From Sphingobacterium sp. HMA12 (GTDB lineage Bacteria > Bacteroidota > Bacteroidia > Sphingobacteriales > Sphingobacteriaceae): DNA of 64,000 nucleotides. The stretch is taken from assembly GCF_002933815.1 (NCBI RefSeq), contig NZ_BEYR01000001.1:1716691-1780690 (forward strand). The letters run 5' to 3'. Positions 26,977 to 35,858 of the stretch are shown here, piece after piece; the first letter of the stretch is position 1, and each line of letters opens with the position of its first letter. The position numbers were made by a program, and so were the translations under genes. Under the pieces are notes generated by a model, which saw nothing but the letters and a program-made list of their open reading frames with translations, ran no database searches and was not told where the DNA came from.

Positions 26977-27453
26977 TTATTTGGTATCTTCCCTTGGATG
27001 ACGAGGAAAAGCAGGTTTTGATGTATAATAAACGTATTCGAAAATTTTCTTCCACACGGTACTATGATAGGCATTCACTTTGGAAGTCGTATCCCTATTA
27101 CTTACAATACTAATTTTGGTATCGATACCGTCCACGGGTTGAACACTCTTGCCTTCCTCGGATGCCTTAAACTCCACCAGATCGATTTTAGCAATTAGGA
27201 TCTTCCAATCCTGAGGTGATGTTTTTTTATGATATTCTGAATTATTGCCCGGATTAGCGGCAACAGTTTGCTTATAGTGCGTGGAATCCTTGTTTATTAA
27301 AATACGCGTGTGGTACCCAAGTTCGCCACCGCTACTGAGGATTTCAACAGATTTTATTTCTACATCTTCCATAGCTTTAGGTTGATTTGGAGTTTTATGA
27401 CTGCCGTCAGTACAACCGAGCAAAGACAGGGACAAGACAATGAATTTATACAT
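26977..27453 (-). CDS. Hypothetical lipoprotein
   Basis: A 158-residue predicted lipoprotein with the short signal MYKFIVLSLSLLGC and Cys14 as lipid site. The mature part is polar with beta-strand character and has no recognised domain. It lies upstream of and on the same strand as oxygenase B, but a 183-bp gap separates the two, so co-transcription is doubtful. Similar short lipoproteins are common in Bacteroidota genomes without known function. Confidence 0.65.
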   Translation of the reverse strand: MYKFIVLSLSLLGCTDGSHKTPNQPKAMEDVEIKSVEILSSGGELGYHTRILINKDSTHYKQTVAANPGNNSEYHKKTSPQDWKILIAKIDLVEFKASEEGKSVQPVDGIDTKISIVSNRDTTSKVNAYHSTVWKKIFEYVYYTSKPAFPRHPREDTK

Positions 27454-27879
27454 CCTTCAAAATTTAAACTTCTATACTTGATTTTTTACTCCTAATCCTT
27501 TTAAAATCCGGTGCATTTGCCAGCGCACGGACGGGTCTTTCTACGGGTGAACAGCGTTTATTACTTAAGTACCTATTCTGAGTAGGCAATTACCGAGAAT
27601 AGGTACTGATTCCACTATAAATTTAATGCATTTCTTATGTCATCCAGGTTCAATTTTATATTTGCTGGTGATCACTTACTATTCGTTGGACTAGCATGAT
27701 TTTCCAGTATAAGGAATACGATTAAAGAAGAAAAAGATCAAGGTCTGACGGCGTACACACTAATTTTAGTAATTGAATTGATGTAAAAGAGCTCATCACA
27801 AAAAAGAATCGTTGAAAATCGTATTGAAAGAAAATAAAGGAATAGTTTTTGATGAGCTGGAGGGCAAAATACTAGATGC
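27454..27879. other. Intergenic stretch with inverted repeat
   Basis: 426 bp, no gene found on either strand beyond very short frames. The only structure is an inverted repeat with 12-bp perfect arms (AGTACCTATTCT at 27568-27579 and its complement at 27596-27607) around a 16-nt loop. It has no T tract, so a terminator role is unlikely. Confidence 0.5.
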
Positions 27880-29070
27880 ATGAAGAAATTATTATTGCTA
27901 TCACTTGGAATACTATTTTTAAAAAACGCTATCGGGCAAGAAGTTGAAAGTTATTGGAAAACAGATAACGTTACCAGAATAGATAATAAAGAAATATGGG
28001 GTGTTACCTTATCCTATATGGAAATGCTCGCCAATATGCAGATCCATTTGACGAAGCATGGTGATTTGCTTAAATTTTCTTTTCCTGATCAGCAAGAAAT
28101 CAAATTATCACAGTTTAAATCGATCACCAATTGTCGCCTAAAACAATCGGGCGAGCTGTTGGACAGTGTGTATGCCGTAGAAAGTGAACCGGAAAAATTG
28201 AAGATTATGTTTCATTATGCCGGGAGAGATGGAGAAAATCGATTTGCAGTAAATTTGTTACCGATTGAAAGCGGTGTTTATTTTAAAGAGGTGGAAAAGC
28301 TCAGGAATGAGCGAAAAAAACTACTTGAGCTCCTGGTTCCGCTTGATTTATCAGGCCTTAATTTATCTTTACCCATCCCCTCCTATTTTAACCCCAGCCT
28401 AAATCTTGATATATTAAACCCCATCCAACTGGCGGAGGATCTCTGTGATATTGAAAAATTACGCACAGAGTCTACCCGGTTTGATTTTACGATAAAAGGG
28501 GAGAAAAAATATGAATTCAACCATTACGCGATCCAAAACTCGGCATCTATTGGACATGTTGCTGCAAAAATTGGAAATTTGAACTTTGATAATCTCGCGC
28601 TGGTAACCAGCTCGGACAACTCATATGCCGAAGCACTAATGGTCAGCAAAAAACAACTTGATGGAACAAGCATCCAGGCGCTATGCAAGTTGATCAATGC
28701 AAAATTGATCAACGCAAAAATCGAAAAACATGGTTTACCCAATCAACCTACAGATGATAAAAGGAGTCTATTTAATATCGCATCTAGCTTTGGCCTTAAA
28801 TGGATTGATGGAAATATCATCGTAGAAATCGTCATACAAACACCAAAAGAAGTGTATCAGAATAAGATCGACGAAAACATCTTTATTGAATCCTATAAAT
28901 ATGAAGATAACGTCCCTAACGATGTTATTCTCAAGGTCTTTAACCACTATTTGTCTCTGGTTAAATCTTCGGATATAAAAATATATATTGTATCAAAAGA
29001 ATTTGGAGCTAAAATTACTTCTGATGAATTATCTGGAAGCAAACCATCTTTTCTTGGCGAATTCCGATAA
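27880..29070 (+). CDS. Hypothetical secreted protein
   Basis: A 396-residue protein with signal peptide MKKLLLLSLGILFLKNAIGQ. I do not recognise the family. The body is of mixed alpha/beta composition with conserved-looking strands and no cysteine pair or catalytic motif. A tandem 15-bp duplication encodes LINAKLINAK near residue 275. It stands alone in the accessory-looking region, with long non-coding flanks, and is probably exported to the periplasm or outer membrane. Confidence 0.65.
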   Translation: MKKLLLLSLGILFLKNAIGQEVESYWKTDNVTRIDNKEIWGVTLSYMEMLANMQIHLTKHGDLLKFSFPDQQEIKLSQFKSITNCRLKQSGELLDSVYAVESEPEKLKIMFHYAGRDGENRFAVNLLPIESGVYFKEVEKLRNERKKLLELLVPLDLSGLNLSLPIPSYFNPSLNLDILNPIQLAEDLCDIEKLRTESTRFDFTIKGEKKYEFNHYAIQNSASIGHVAAKIGNLNFDNLALVTSSDNSYAEALMVSKKQLDGTSIQALCKLINAKLINAKIEKHGLPNQPTDDKRSLFNIASSFGLKWIDGNIIVEIVIQTPKEVYQNKIDENIFIESYKYEDNVPNDVILKVFNHYLSLVKSSDIKIYIVSKEFGAKITSDELSGSKPSFLGEFR

Positions 29071-29252
29071 TTTAATCAGGAATTCGCTTAATCGCATCCA
29101 ATCTTAATTAAAGCAGGAAAATGAGACTATTTGTTGGGAATTTGATATAATTTGAAGGAGCTTCGAGCGGTTATTTATTTAATTTCATCCATTTAATTAA
29201 ATAAGACCTTATATAAACGATAATCGGGCTTAAATTCCGTATCCAACAAATA

Positions 29253-30389
29253 ATGAATCAAAATAGTCTCTTTACAAAATCACATTTCCCCATACTGGAT
29301 GGATTACGTGGTATCGCCGCCATCATCGTGGTCACTTTTCACTTGACTGAGCCTTTGGGAACCGGGCATCTGGATATTTTAGTCAACCATGGTTACCTTG
29401 CGGTTGATTTTTTCTTTCTCCTGTCCGGGTTTGTGATTGGCTATGCTTATGATGACCGCTGGGATCAGATGAGCGTAGGGACCTTTTTAAAACGCAGGAT
29501 CGAACGCCTTCAGCCCATGGTAGTTTTAGGGATGACCCTTGGAGCCATTGGCTTTTACTTTACAGATTCGACCATCTGGCCGCTTATACACACCGTTCCA
29601 CTATGGAAAATGTTGCTTGTCATGCTTATCGGTTACACGATATTACCCGTTCCGTTATCATTGGATATTCGGGGCTGGCAAGAAATGCATCCACTCAATA
29701 GTGTAGGCTGGTCGTTATTCTTTGAATACATGGCCAATATCCTCTATGCAGTAGGCATCCGTAAACTGTCAAAAACAGCCTTGGCTATTTTGGTATTTAT
29801 TGCGGCAGCAGCGCTTGCACATCTGGCTATTACAAGCCCAAATGGTGATGTCAGCGGCGGTTGGACACTAAATATGGAACAGCTACGTATTGGAATTACC
29901 CGAACAATATATCCTTTCTTTGCGGGCTTATTGCTCTCAAGAATCACAAAACCCGCCCGGGTTAAGCACACTTTTTTTTGGTGCAGCCTCTTGCTTGCCA
30001 TCATCCTGTATATGCCCCGCATCGGTGGTGCCGACCACCTTTGGATGAATGGTATCTACGAATCGTTTTGTATCATCATTGCCTTTCCATTCATCGTCTA
30101 TCTTGGGGCCTCTGGCAAAATACATACGTCTGGAGAGAATAAGATTTGTAAATTTCTCGGCGATATCTCCTACCCGCTTTATTTAGTGCATTATCCAATT
30201 GTCTATTTTTACGTTGCATGGATCAGTAATCATAAAGGGATGACCTTTGCACAGGCCTGGCCTTATGCCTTGCTTATTCTTATCAGCAGCATTTTGTTAG
30301 CCTACATCAGTTTAAAATGGTATGACGAACCAATTCGCAAATGGTTAAAAAACCGGGGAGCTTTACCTGCAGATCAAACAAAGACCTAA
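29253..30389 (+). CDS. Acyltransferase family 3 membrane protein
   Basis: A 378-residue protein with about ten transmembrane helices of the acyltransferase 3 (OafA/NodX) family. The N-terminal PILDGLRGIAAIIVVTFHL carries the catalytic His, and GYLAVDFFFLLSGFVIGYAY is the second hallmark. These enzymes move acetyl or other acyl groups onto surface sugars such as O-antigen, nodulation factors or peptidoglycan. No glycosyltransferase cluster surrounds it, so the acceptor cannot be guessed. It is transcribed alone. Confidence 0.92.
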   Translation: MNQNSLFTKSHFPILDGLRGIAAIIVVTFHLTEPLGTGHLDILVNHGYLAVDFFFLLSGFVIGYAYDDRWDQMSVGTFLKRRIERLQPMVVLGMTLGAIGFYFTDSTIWPLIHTVPLWKMLLVMLIGYTILPVPLSLDIRGWQEMHPLNSVGWSLFFEYMANILYAVGIRKLSKTALAILVFIAAAALAHLAITSPNGDVSGGWTLNMEQLRIGITRTIYPFFAGLLLSRITKPARVKHTFFWCSLLLAIILYMPRIGGADHLWMNGIYESFCIIIAFPFIVYLGASGKIHTSGENKICKFLGDISYPLYLVHYPIVYFYVAWISNHKGMTFAQAWPYALLILISSILLAYISLKWYDEPIRKWLKNRGALPADQTKT

Positions 30390-30631
30390 AAAATAATTTC
30401 TGGTAAAAAACGAAATACACCAGTACGATTTGGCCAAATAGAATAGCATTGATTTTTACCGAATATTTTTTATAAAGTGTTCTATGCTAGAAGCACTTTA
30501 CCCTCCTAAAAATGGGAGGATAATTTTAATGGTTTATCTGTATTGCTATAGTTGCCAAAACTTGATATGTTTGTCAATGGATAAAGCTTGTCATTTTAAA
30601 ATACTGATCAGCACGTAATTACTAGCCACCA

Positions 30632-31445
30632 ATGAAGAAACTCCTTTTCCATTTGATCTATGCGATGCTATCGCTACATCTAGTATATAGTCAGGGTACT
30701 GGTGCGATAGATAGTTTAAGAAATGAATTTATGGCGGCCAAATCCGACACCGCTAAACTTTCACTCTCGAATAAGCTTACCCGAGAATATTTTGTCCGTG
30801 GAGATAGTATTTCTGCCTTTCAATATGGCTATAGATCGCTAGCGCTATCCAAAAAAACGAAGATCCCGTTATATCAGGCAAAGGGTAGACAAATTATGGG
30901 TTATCTGCATACACTGAAACTTTCCGATCCAAGCGGAGATAAAACACTTAAGGTGCAGAATGCAAATGAGCAATTAGGCATCGCTATTGGTGAGCTCAGA
31001 AGAACCGCAAGGGGAATGATGCCCGAAAACCTGCTCAAAAATGGACTTGCAACAGCAGTGCATGACTTATGCGCAGATAGTATAAGCTCCGAAGTGCAGA
31101 TAGAGTTTCAGTCCAATAGTTTATTCACCGATCTTTGCCCGAATAATACTGTTCATATCTACCGTATTGTGCAGGAATTATTAACAAATGCGATCAAGCA
31201 TGGCGAGGCTAAAAATATTCTTGTCCAACTTATTCAAGAAAAGGACAGCATTTTAATCACGGTAGATGACGATGGAAAAGGATTCGACCCAACCAAACTT
31301 GCAAATGCGACGGGGATTGGCTTGAAGAATATCCAGAATCGGGTTAATTTTCTCAAAGGGAAATTGTCGATCGATAGTACAACCGAACATGGCACCTCAA
31401 GTAAATATCGAGACTTATGTGCAGCCCAAACCTGGCATTAACTAG
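30632..31445 (+). pseudogene. Degenerate TPR sensor histidine kinase
   Basis: The frame 30632-31441 encodes a signal peptide and a short TPR-like start, and then jumps straight into the second half of a NarL-class histidine kinase: IGELRRTARGMMPENLLKNGL, VQELLTNAIKHGEAKN (N box) and DDDGKGFDP (G box). The H-box (RDLHDGLGG in the intact kinase at 38655-40901), transmembrane helix and most TPRs are missing, so it cannot be phosphorylated. At about 31400 the frame slips: the alternative frame gives VNIETYVQPKPGIN with a stop at 31443-31445, the usual kinase ending. An internal deletion plus a frameshift indicate a pseudogene. No response regulator is next to it. Confidence 0.75.
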
Positions 31446-31596
31446 ACGAGAAAACGAGTTATTACGGTATCTGGCCCAAAGAAAAATAAAAGACTATCTA
31501 TACAGAAATTTAACGTGAGCAGTATCATTGGGCTATTATCGCTGGTACCTAGTAAAAATATGCTAGGAAAATCCTAAATTTAATAAAAGCAATAGG

Positions 31597-32532
31597 ATGA
31601 AAAAAACTGTTTTAACCATAACATTAAATCCCTCGGTCGATAAGAGCACCAGCGTTCAAAGCATTGTTCCCGAAAAGAAATTGCGCTGCGATCGCCCAAA
31701 ATACGAAGCTGGCGGTGGTGGCATTAACGTAAGTCGGGCACTCAAGCGGCTTGACATACCTTCAGATGCACTTTTTACATCGGGCGGAAAAACGGGCACT
31801 ATGCTCGAGGATTTATTGAAAAAGGAAGAGCTCGATATCCTACCGATCCATTTAGGCAGTGAAACAAGGGAAAATTTTATCGTAGTAGACAAGACCACTA
31901 ACCAACAATACCGATTTGGATTTCCTGGTGAGGCATTTTCAAAAAATGAACAAGAAAAGGTTCTGACTGTTATCGACCAAATATCCTCTGCGCCGGATTT
32001 TGTCGTCATTAGTGGTAGTCTCCCCGGCGATGTTCCTGCTGACTTTATCGGGTTTCTTATCAATAAATATAAAGCGAAAGGAAGTAAGGTAATCGTAGAT
32101 ACTTCAGGCGATGCACTGAAAGTGGCACTGAAAGAAGGGATATTTTTGCTGAAGCCAAATGCTGGCGAATTAGCAGCACTTGTTGGAAAAAACGAGCTGG
32201 AAAACGCCGATCTAGATCATGCTGCCCAACAAATAATTGCCAAGAAACAAGCTACCATTGTCGTCGTCTCTTTGGGCGCCCAAGGAGCTGTATTGTATAC
32301 CGCGGGAGAAAAAATTCAGATGGTACCTCCACTTGTAAAAATACGTAGTACTGTTGGTGCCGGAGATAGTATGGTGGCCGGCATGGTGTCCGTCTTGGTC
32401 ACACAGGGAACAACTGAAGAAATACTTCGCATGGGAATCGCCTGTGGTTCGGCCACCACAATGGCTGAAGGAACTGCCCTTTTTCAAAAGAAAGATGTTG
32501 ATAGACTGTATAAGGAGGTCAGAAAGCAATAA
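31597..32532 (+). CDS. pfkB: 6-phosphofructokinase II (PfkB type)
   Basis: A 311-residue PfkB-family sugar kinase. EKKLRC...YEAGGGGINVSRALKRL near residues 27-52 and IRSTVGAGDSMVAGM with catalytic Asp257 follow E. coli Pfk-2 closely along the whole length. The reaction is likely phosphorylation of fructose-6-phosphate to fructose-1,6-bisphosphate; 1-phosphofructokinase or tagatose-6-phosphate kinase activity are alternatives in the same family. No phosphotransferase or tagatose genes are nearby. It is preceded by 150 bp of non-coding sequence behind the broken kinase. Confidence 0.9.
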   Translation: MKKTVLTITLNPSVDKSTSVQSIVPEKKLRCDRPKYEAGGGGINVSRALKRLDIPSDALFTSGGKTGTMLEDLLKKEELDILPIHLGSETRENFIVVDKTTNQQYRFGFPGEAFSKNEQEKVLTVIDQISSAPDFVVISGSLPGDVPADFIGFLINKYKAKGSKVIVDTSGDALKVALKEGIFLLKPNAGELAALVGKNELENADLDHAAQQIIAKKQATIVVVSLGAQGAVLYTAGEKIQMVPPLVKIRSTVGAGDSMVAGMVSVLVTQGTTEEILRMGIACGSATTMAEGTALFQKKDVDRLYKEVRKQ

Positions 32533-32616
32533 AAAATGTAAACCTCTATTCGCTTGATCAGTTATGATTGTTGGTTATTAACTTCCAAAAAAGAGAACCT
32601 ATTCAGTACCCTATTT

Positions 32617-33330
32617 ATGCATATCAATAAAATTCAGCACCAAAATCTTTTTGCCTATCGAAGATTACGCAGGGCTATCGGTTATTTGGGTATTTTTTTG
32701 CCCATCATCTTGGTATCACTTTCGTTATTCAAGTTTTTCGGGACCGGTATTCAACCTTCCATAAGTCACTATTACTTCTCAAACCTTCGGGAAATTTTTA
32801 CAGGAACATTATGCGCTGTAGGTTTATTCTTAATTTGTTATAAGGGCAATGGCAATAAAGTCTTCTGGAAGAATGATAACCTCCTCACAAACCTTGCGGG
32901 ATTCATGGCTATTGGAGTTGCATTGGTACCGACGGATCCGATCGGTACCAGCTGTACACAATGTACATTGATTTCCTTTGGCTTAAAGGAACTGCATTAT
33001 GGATTTTCCGCCGTACTTTTTCTCACTTTTGCCATCCTTTCTATTCACGTATTTACAATTGGGCAAGCGCTCAACACAGCAATTCCAATCAGCATGGTCA
33101 ATGAAAATAACATCTACAGATTTTGCGGTTATGGCATAATCCTTTGTATTGCCTTAATCCCATTTAAGCTTTTTGAGTATGCTACATTGGTCTTTGAAGC
33201 ACTTTCACTATTTCTGTTTGGCACTTCATGGCTTATTAAGGGACGGGCACTGGGGGATAAAGGCATTATTGGCAAAAAATTGTATCGTGAGCAAAATATA
33301 ATAGACACCGAAGAAACAGTGTCTCAATAG
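32617..33330 (+). CDS. Hypothetical integral membrane protein
   Basis: A 237-residue protein with about six transmembrane helices. Characteristic segments are QPSISHYYFSNLREIFTGTLCAVGLFL, KGNGNKVFWKND followed by LAGFMAIGVALVPTDP, and ELHYGFSAVLFLTFA. Related uncharacterised membrane proteins with a PSIS-x-Y-Y motif occur in many bacteria. ATG 32617 is preferred; a TTG further upstream would add an unlikely extension. It lies 84 bp after pfkB and may be co-transcribed. The function is unknown. Confidence 0.75.
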   Translation: MHINKIQHQNLFAYRRLRRAIGYLGIFLPIILVSLSLFKFFGTGIQPSISHYYFSNLREIFTGTLCAVGLFLICYKGNGNKVFWKNDNLLTNLAGFMAIGVALVPTDPIGTSCTQCTLISFGLKELHYGFSAVLFLTFAILSIHVFTIGQALNTAIPISMVNENNIYRFCGYGIILCIALIPFKLFEYATLVFEALSLFLFGTSWLIKGRALGDKGIIGKKLYREQNIIDTEETVSQ

Positions 33331-33476
33331 GAATTTAAAAGGTTGCTGATGTATAAATAAGCCAAATCGCTGGACTTAACAAATCATAATTTACACAGTG
33401 CGAATATATTACAAATTCCGATACGAAAAACGCTTAATCATGACGATGTGAGTTCTGCCTATAAACTATTTGCGTC

Positions 33477-34478
33477 TTACACCTTGAAATCATCTGTTTG
33501 GTCAGCTACGACTTGTTTCTCCTCCTGCGTAAGCGGGGCTGGAGGAATCTCGCCGCCCGCGCGTTCGATCTCCTGAGTTTCCACATGTACGGCAAATTGA
33601 GCTGGCTCAATCGGAATACCCATCACGGTTGCGTACTCTCTGGTGTAGATCGCTCCAAAATATAAAATGGCAGCCGTATAATACACCCATAGTAAAATCA
33701 AGACAAAGGAACCTGCCGCACCATAGGTATCCTGCGTAGCCGAATGTTCGAGGTATATTCCAATCAGGTAGCGGCCCAGTACAAACAAAATCGAAGTAAA
33801 TAAGGCGCCGGCACGTACAGTACGCCACTGAATATTGACGTCGGGAAGCACTTTAAAGATAATGCTAAAAAGTACGAATATAATCCCAAACGATATCGCA
33901 AAATTAATCCCGTCAAGCAACATGACTGTCATATCGGGAAAATAGCGCTGTAATTGCCCCGTTAATGCCAAAATTACACCATTAATGATCAGGGTGACCA
34001 CCAGTAAAAAACCCAGACCGATGACTAAGGAAGAAGACAACAAACGATCCTGGATTAACTTCAACCAGCCTTTCTTTGGCTTGGCCCGTACATGCCAGAT
34101 TTTATTGATCGAATTTTGGATATCCCCAAATACACTTGTTGCTCCTAAAATCAGAGTGATACTACTGATCAACAGGGCCATATTAGATTTGCCCGATAGT
34201 TCGAGGTTTTGAATAACTTCCTGAATCTGTTTGGCGGCACTGTTCCCCACTAGTCCCCGTAACTCCATAAACACCTTCCCTTCAATGGCATCTTCGCCAT
34301 AAAATATGCCCGCAAGGGCAATAATCAACACGAGTATCGGGCCAATGGAAAAAACGGTATAGTAAGATAAGGAAGCACTATATTTCATGGAATCTTCATT
34401 GAGAAACCCCGCAACTGAACTCTTCAAAATTCGCCAGTACGTCTTTATTTTACTTCGACTTTTAGTCCTTATATCCAT
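33477..34478 (-). CDS. YihY/BrkB family membrane protein
   Basis: A 333-residue protein with six transmembrane helices of the YihY/virulence factor BrkB family (formerly RNase BN). Typical parts are YSASLSYYTVFSIGPILVLIIALAGIFYG, the loop WHVRAKPKKGW, and LLWVYYTAAILYFGAIYTREYA at the end of the membrane domain. A polar C-terminal tail follows. The ATG at 34478 is used because the longer frame starts only with TTG and adds a non-conserved extension. The role of the family is unclear. It lies 96 bp downstream of the DUF4836-like pair on the same strand. Confidence 0.9.
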   Translation of the reverse strand: MDIRTKSRSKIKTYWRILKSSVAGFLNEDSMKYSASLSYYTVFSIGPILVLIIALAGIFYGEDAIEGKVFMELRGLVGNSAAKQIQEVIQNLELSGKSNMALLISSITLILGATSVFGDIQNSINKIWHVRAKPKKGWLKLIQDRLLSSSLVIGLGFLLVVTLIINGVILALTGQLQRYFPDMTVMLLDGINFAISFGIIFVLFSIIFKVLPDVNIQWRTVRAGALFTSILFVLGRYLIGIYLEHSATQDTYGAAGSFVLILLWVYYTAAILYFGAIYTREYATVMGIPIEPAQFAVHVETQEIERAGGEIPPAPLTQEEKQVVADQTDDFKV

Positions 34479-34574
34479 AGTGGTGGTCTTTGTTAATATG
34501 AATAAACCACCTACTGGCAAAGAATGTTTTGAATTTACGAAGAAACGCTGCGGGTTTATTGGCGAATTCCCTTT

Positions 34575-35858
34575 TTATTCATGCGAATAATCCCGAATGG
34601 TACCCTGTAGAATAAGCTGATTGGAGCGGACAACTTTCAAACTCAGATCCATATCTGAAGCAACGGCTTTTAGCATTAAGACCGGAGCCACTTTTAGACC
34701 ATTCGGCCAGTCAGCAAGATGAATCGCCACGTGTGAAAGACTATTCGTTTTTGCATATTTTGACTGTAATCTATCTATCGTTGGGGCGGTAGATAAGATA
34801 CTGACTTGATCATCTCTTTTCTGAAACCATTGGTAAAATAATTTATTGGGCAAAAACTTTGGTAAGCCCGCATCACCTCTTATGCTCAACCTAACATTAG
34901 GTACTTTACTTTCATAGGGAGTTTTCTCCTCCACAGTTTCAAAATTGTCGTTGACAGCATAATTAATGATGGTATCCGTTTGTACAACTTGACTATTCAA
35001 AACTTCTATATCAACATAATTCCCGTTTGCATGCGCCATAATCGAGTCCGCTGCTAACGGAAGATCAACGAGAATATCCTTTATCACGGTTTTCAAACGT
35101 TTGTCCGGAAAATTGATCCAGCCTTTGCTGATGTAATCCGCATCGACCAGCTCGCGGACAAGATATTCTTGCGGAAAATTCCATGTATTTGACTGCAGTT
35201 CCCCCACAATCTCAACGCGGTTGCCTTTCAAGTCAAATTCAATAAAATTTTTTGTAGAAATATCACTATAACGCAACGATTTACGTGTTAATTCGCTTGG
35301 ATGATTGATGAAACTGTCAATAGAAACGCGCTCAGTGTCCGATTGAATCAACCGGAGCATTTCTTCCTTCTTTTTGTCGAGATGAAAGCCTAATCCCACC
35401 AATAGAGCGTCACCTTTCCAGACAAATGCAATTTTATTCGTCTCCTGGTAAGCATAATTCACTCCCGGAGCAACATTATTTTCAATGGAATCAACGGAAA
35501 GACCCTCTTTTAAAAAGGTCAAAAATTGCTTTTCATCTTTCAGATCAAAAAATGCATAGAAGTTTTTCGCACTATCTTCAAGGGAAAAAAGAAATACATT
35601 GGCCTTGATATCGATTCCATTATCTTTTAGCTTAGTCAATTTTTTAGCGAAGTCCTGCCCTCCTTTCGGTGCTGTCTGCCATTTATCAAAGAGTTGGTTC
35701 AACAAGATATCATCCAAAGAGATTGTTAACAATGCCTTCGTCCTCTTATGAACGACAGATTTATACGACTGCTGCTGTCTAACGATATAAATGCCCCAGC
35801 CTATTATCGCTAATCCTACGATAATACCTAAAGTCCAAATTATTCCTTTTTTAATCAT
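34575..35858 (-). CDS. DUF4836-like envelope protein, second gene of pair
   Basis: A 427-residue protein anchored by one N-terminal transmembrane helix (about 7-26). The large outside domain has repeated beta-rich units and a FLFSLEDSAKNFYAFFDLKDEKQF segment. The same design (a bead-like domain comparing a performance value with a limit) occurs in the preceding gene, so both belong to a DUF4836-type family of Bacteroidota surface proteins of unknown function. Its ATG overlaps the stop of the upstream gene by 8 bp (ATGATTAA), so translation is coupled. Confidence 0.65.
   Translation of the reverse strand: MIKKGIIWTLGIIVGLAIIGWGIYIVRQQQSYKSVVHKRTKALLTISLDDILLNQLFDKWQTAPKGGQDFAKKLTKLKDNGIDIKANVFLFSLEDSAKNFYAFFDLKDEKQFLTFLKEGLSVDSIENNVAPGVNYAYQETNKIAFVWKGDALLVGLGFHLDKKKEEMLRLIQSDTERVSIDSFINHPSELTRKSLRYSDISTKNFIEFDLKGNRVEIVGELQSNTWNFPQEYLVRELVDADYISKGWINFPDKRLKTVIKDILVDLPLAADSIMAHANGNYVDIEVLNSQVVQTDTIINYAVNDNFETVEEKTPYESKVPNVRLSIRGDAGLPKFLPNKLFYQWFQKRDDQVSILSTAPTIDRLQSKYAKTNSLSHVAIHLADWPNGLKVAPVLMLKAVASDMDLSLKVVRSNQLILQGTIRDYSHE

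Noticed and set aside
27568..27607. Inverted repeat as terminator
   Set aside because: It has no T tract and is more than 100 bp past the nearest gene start, in a region with no gene ending into it.
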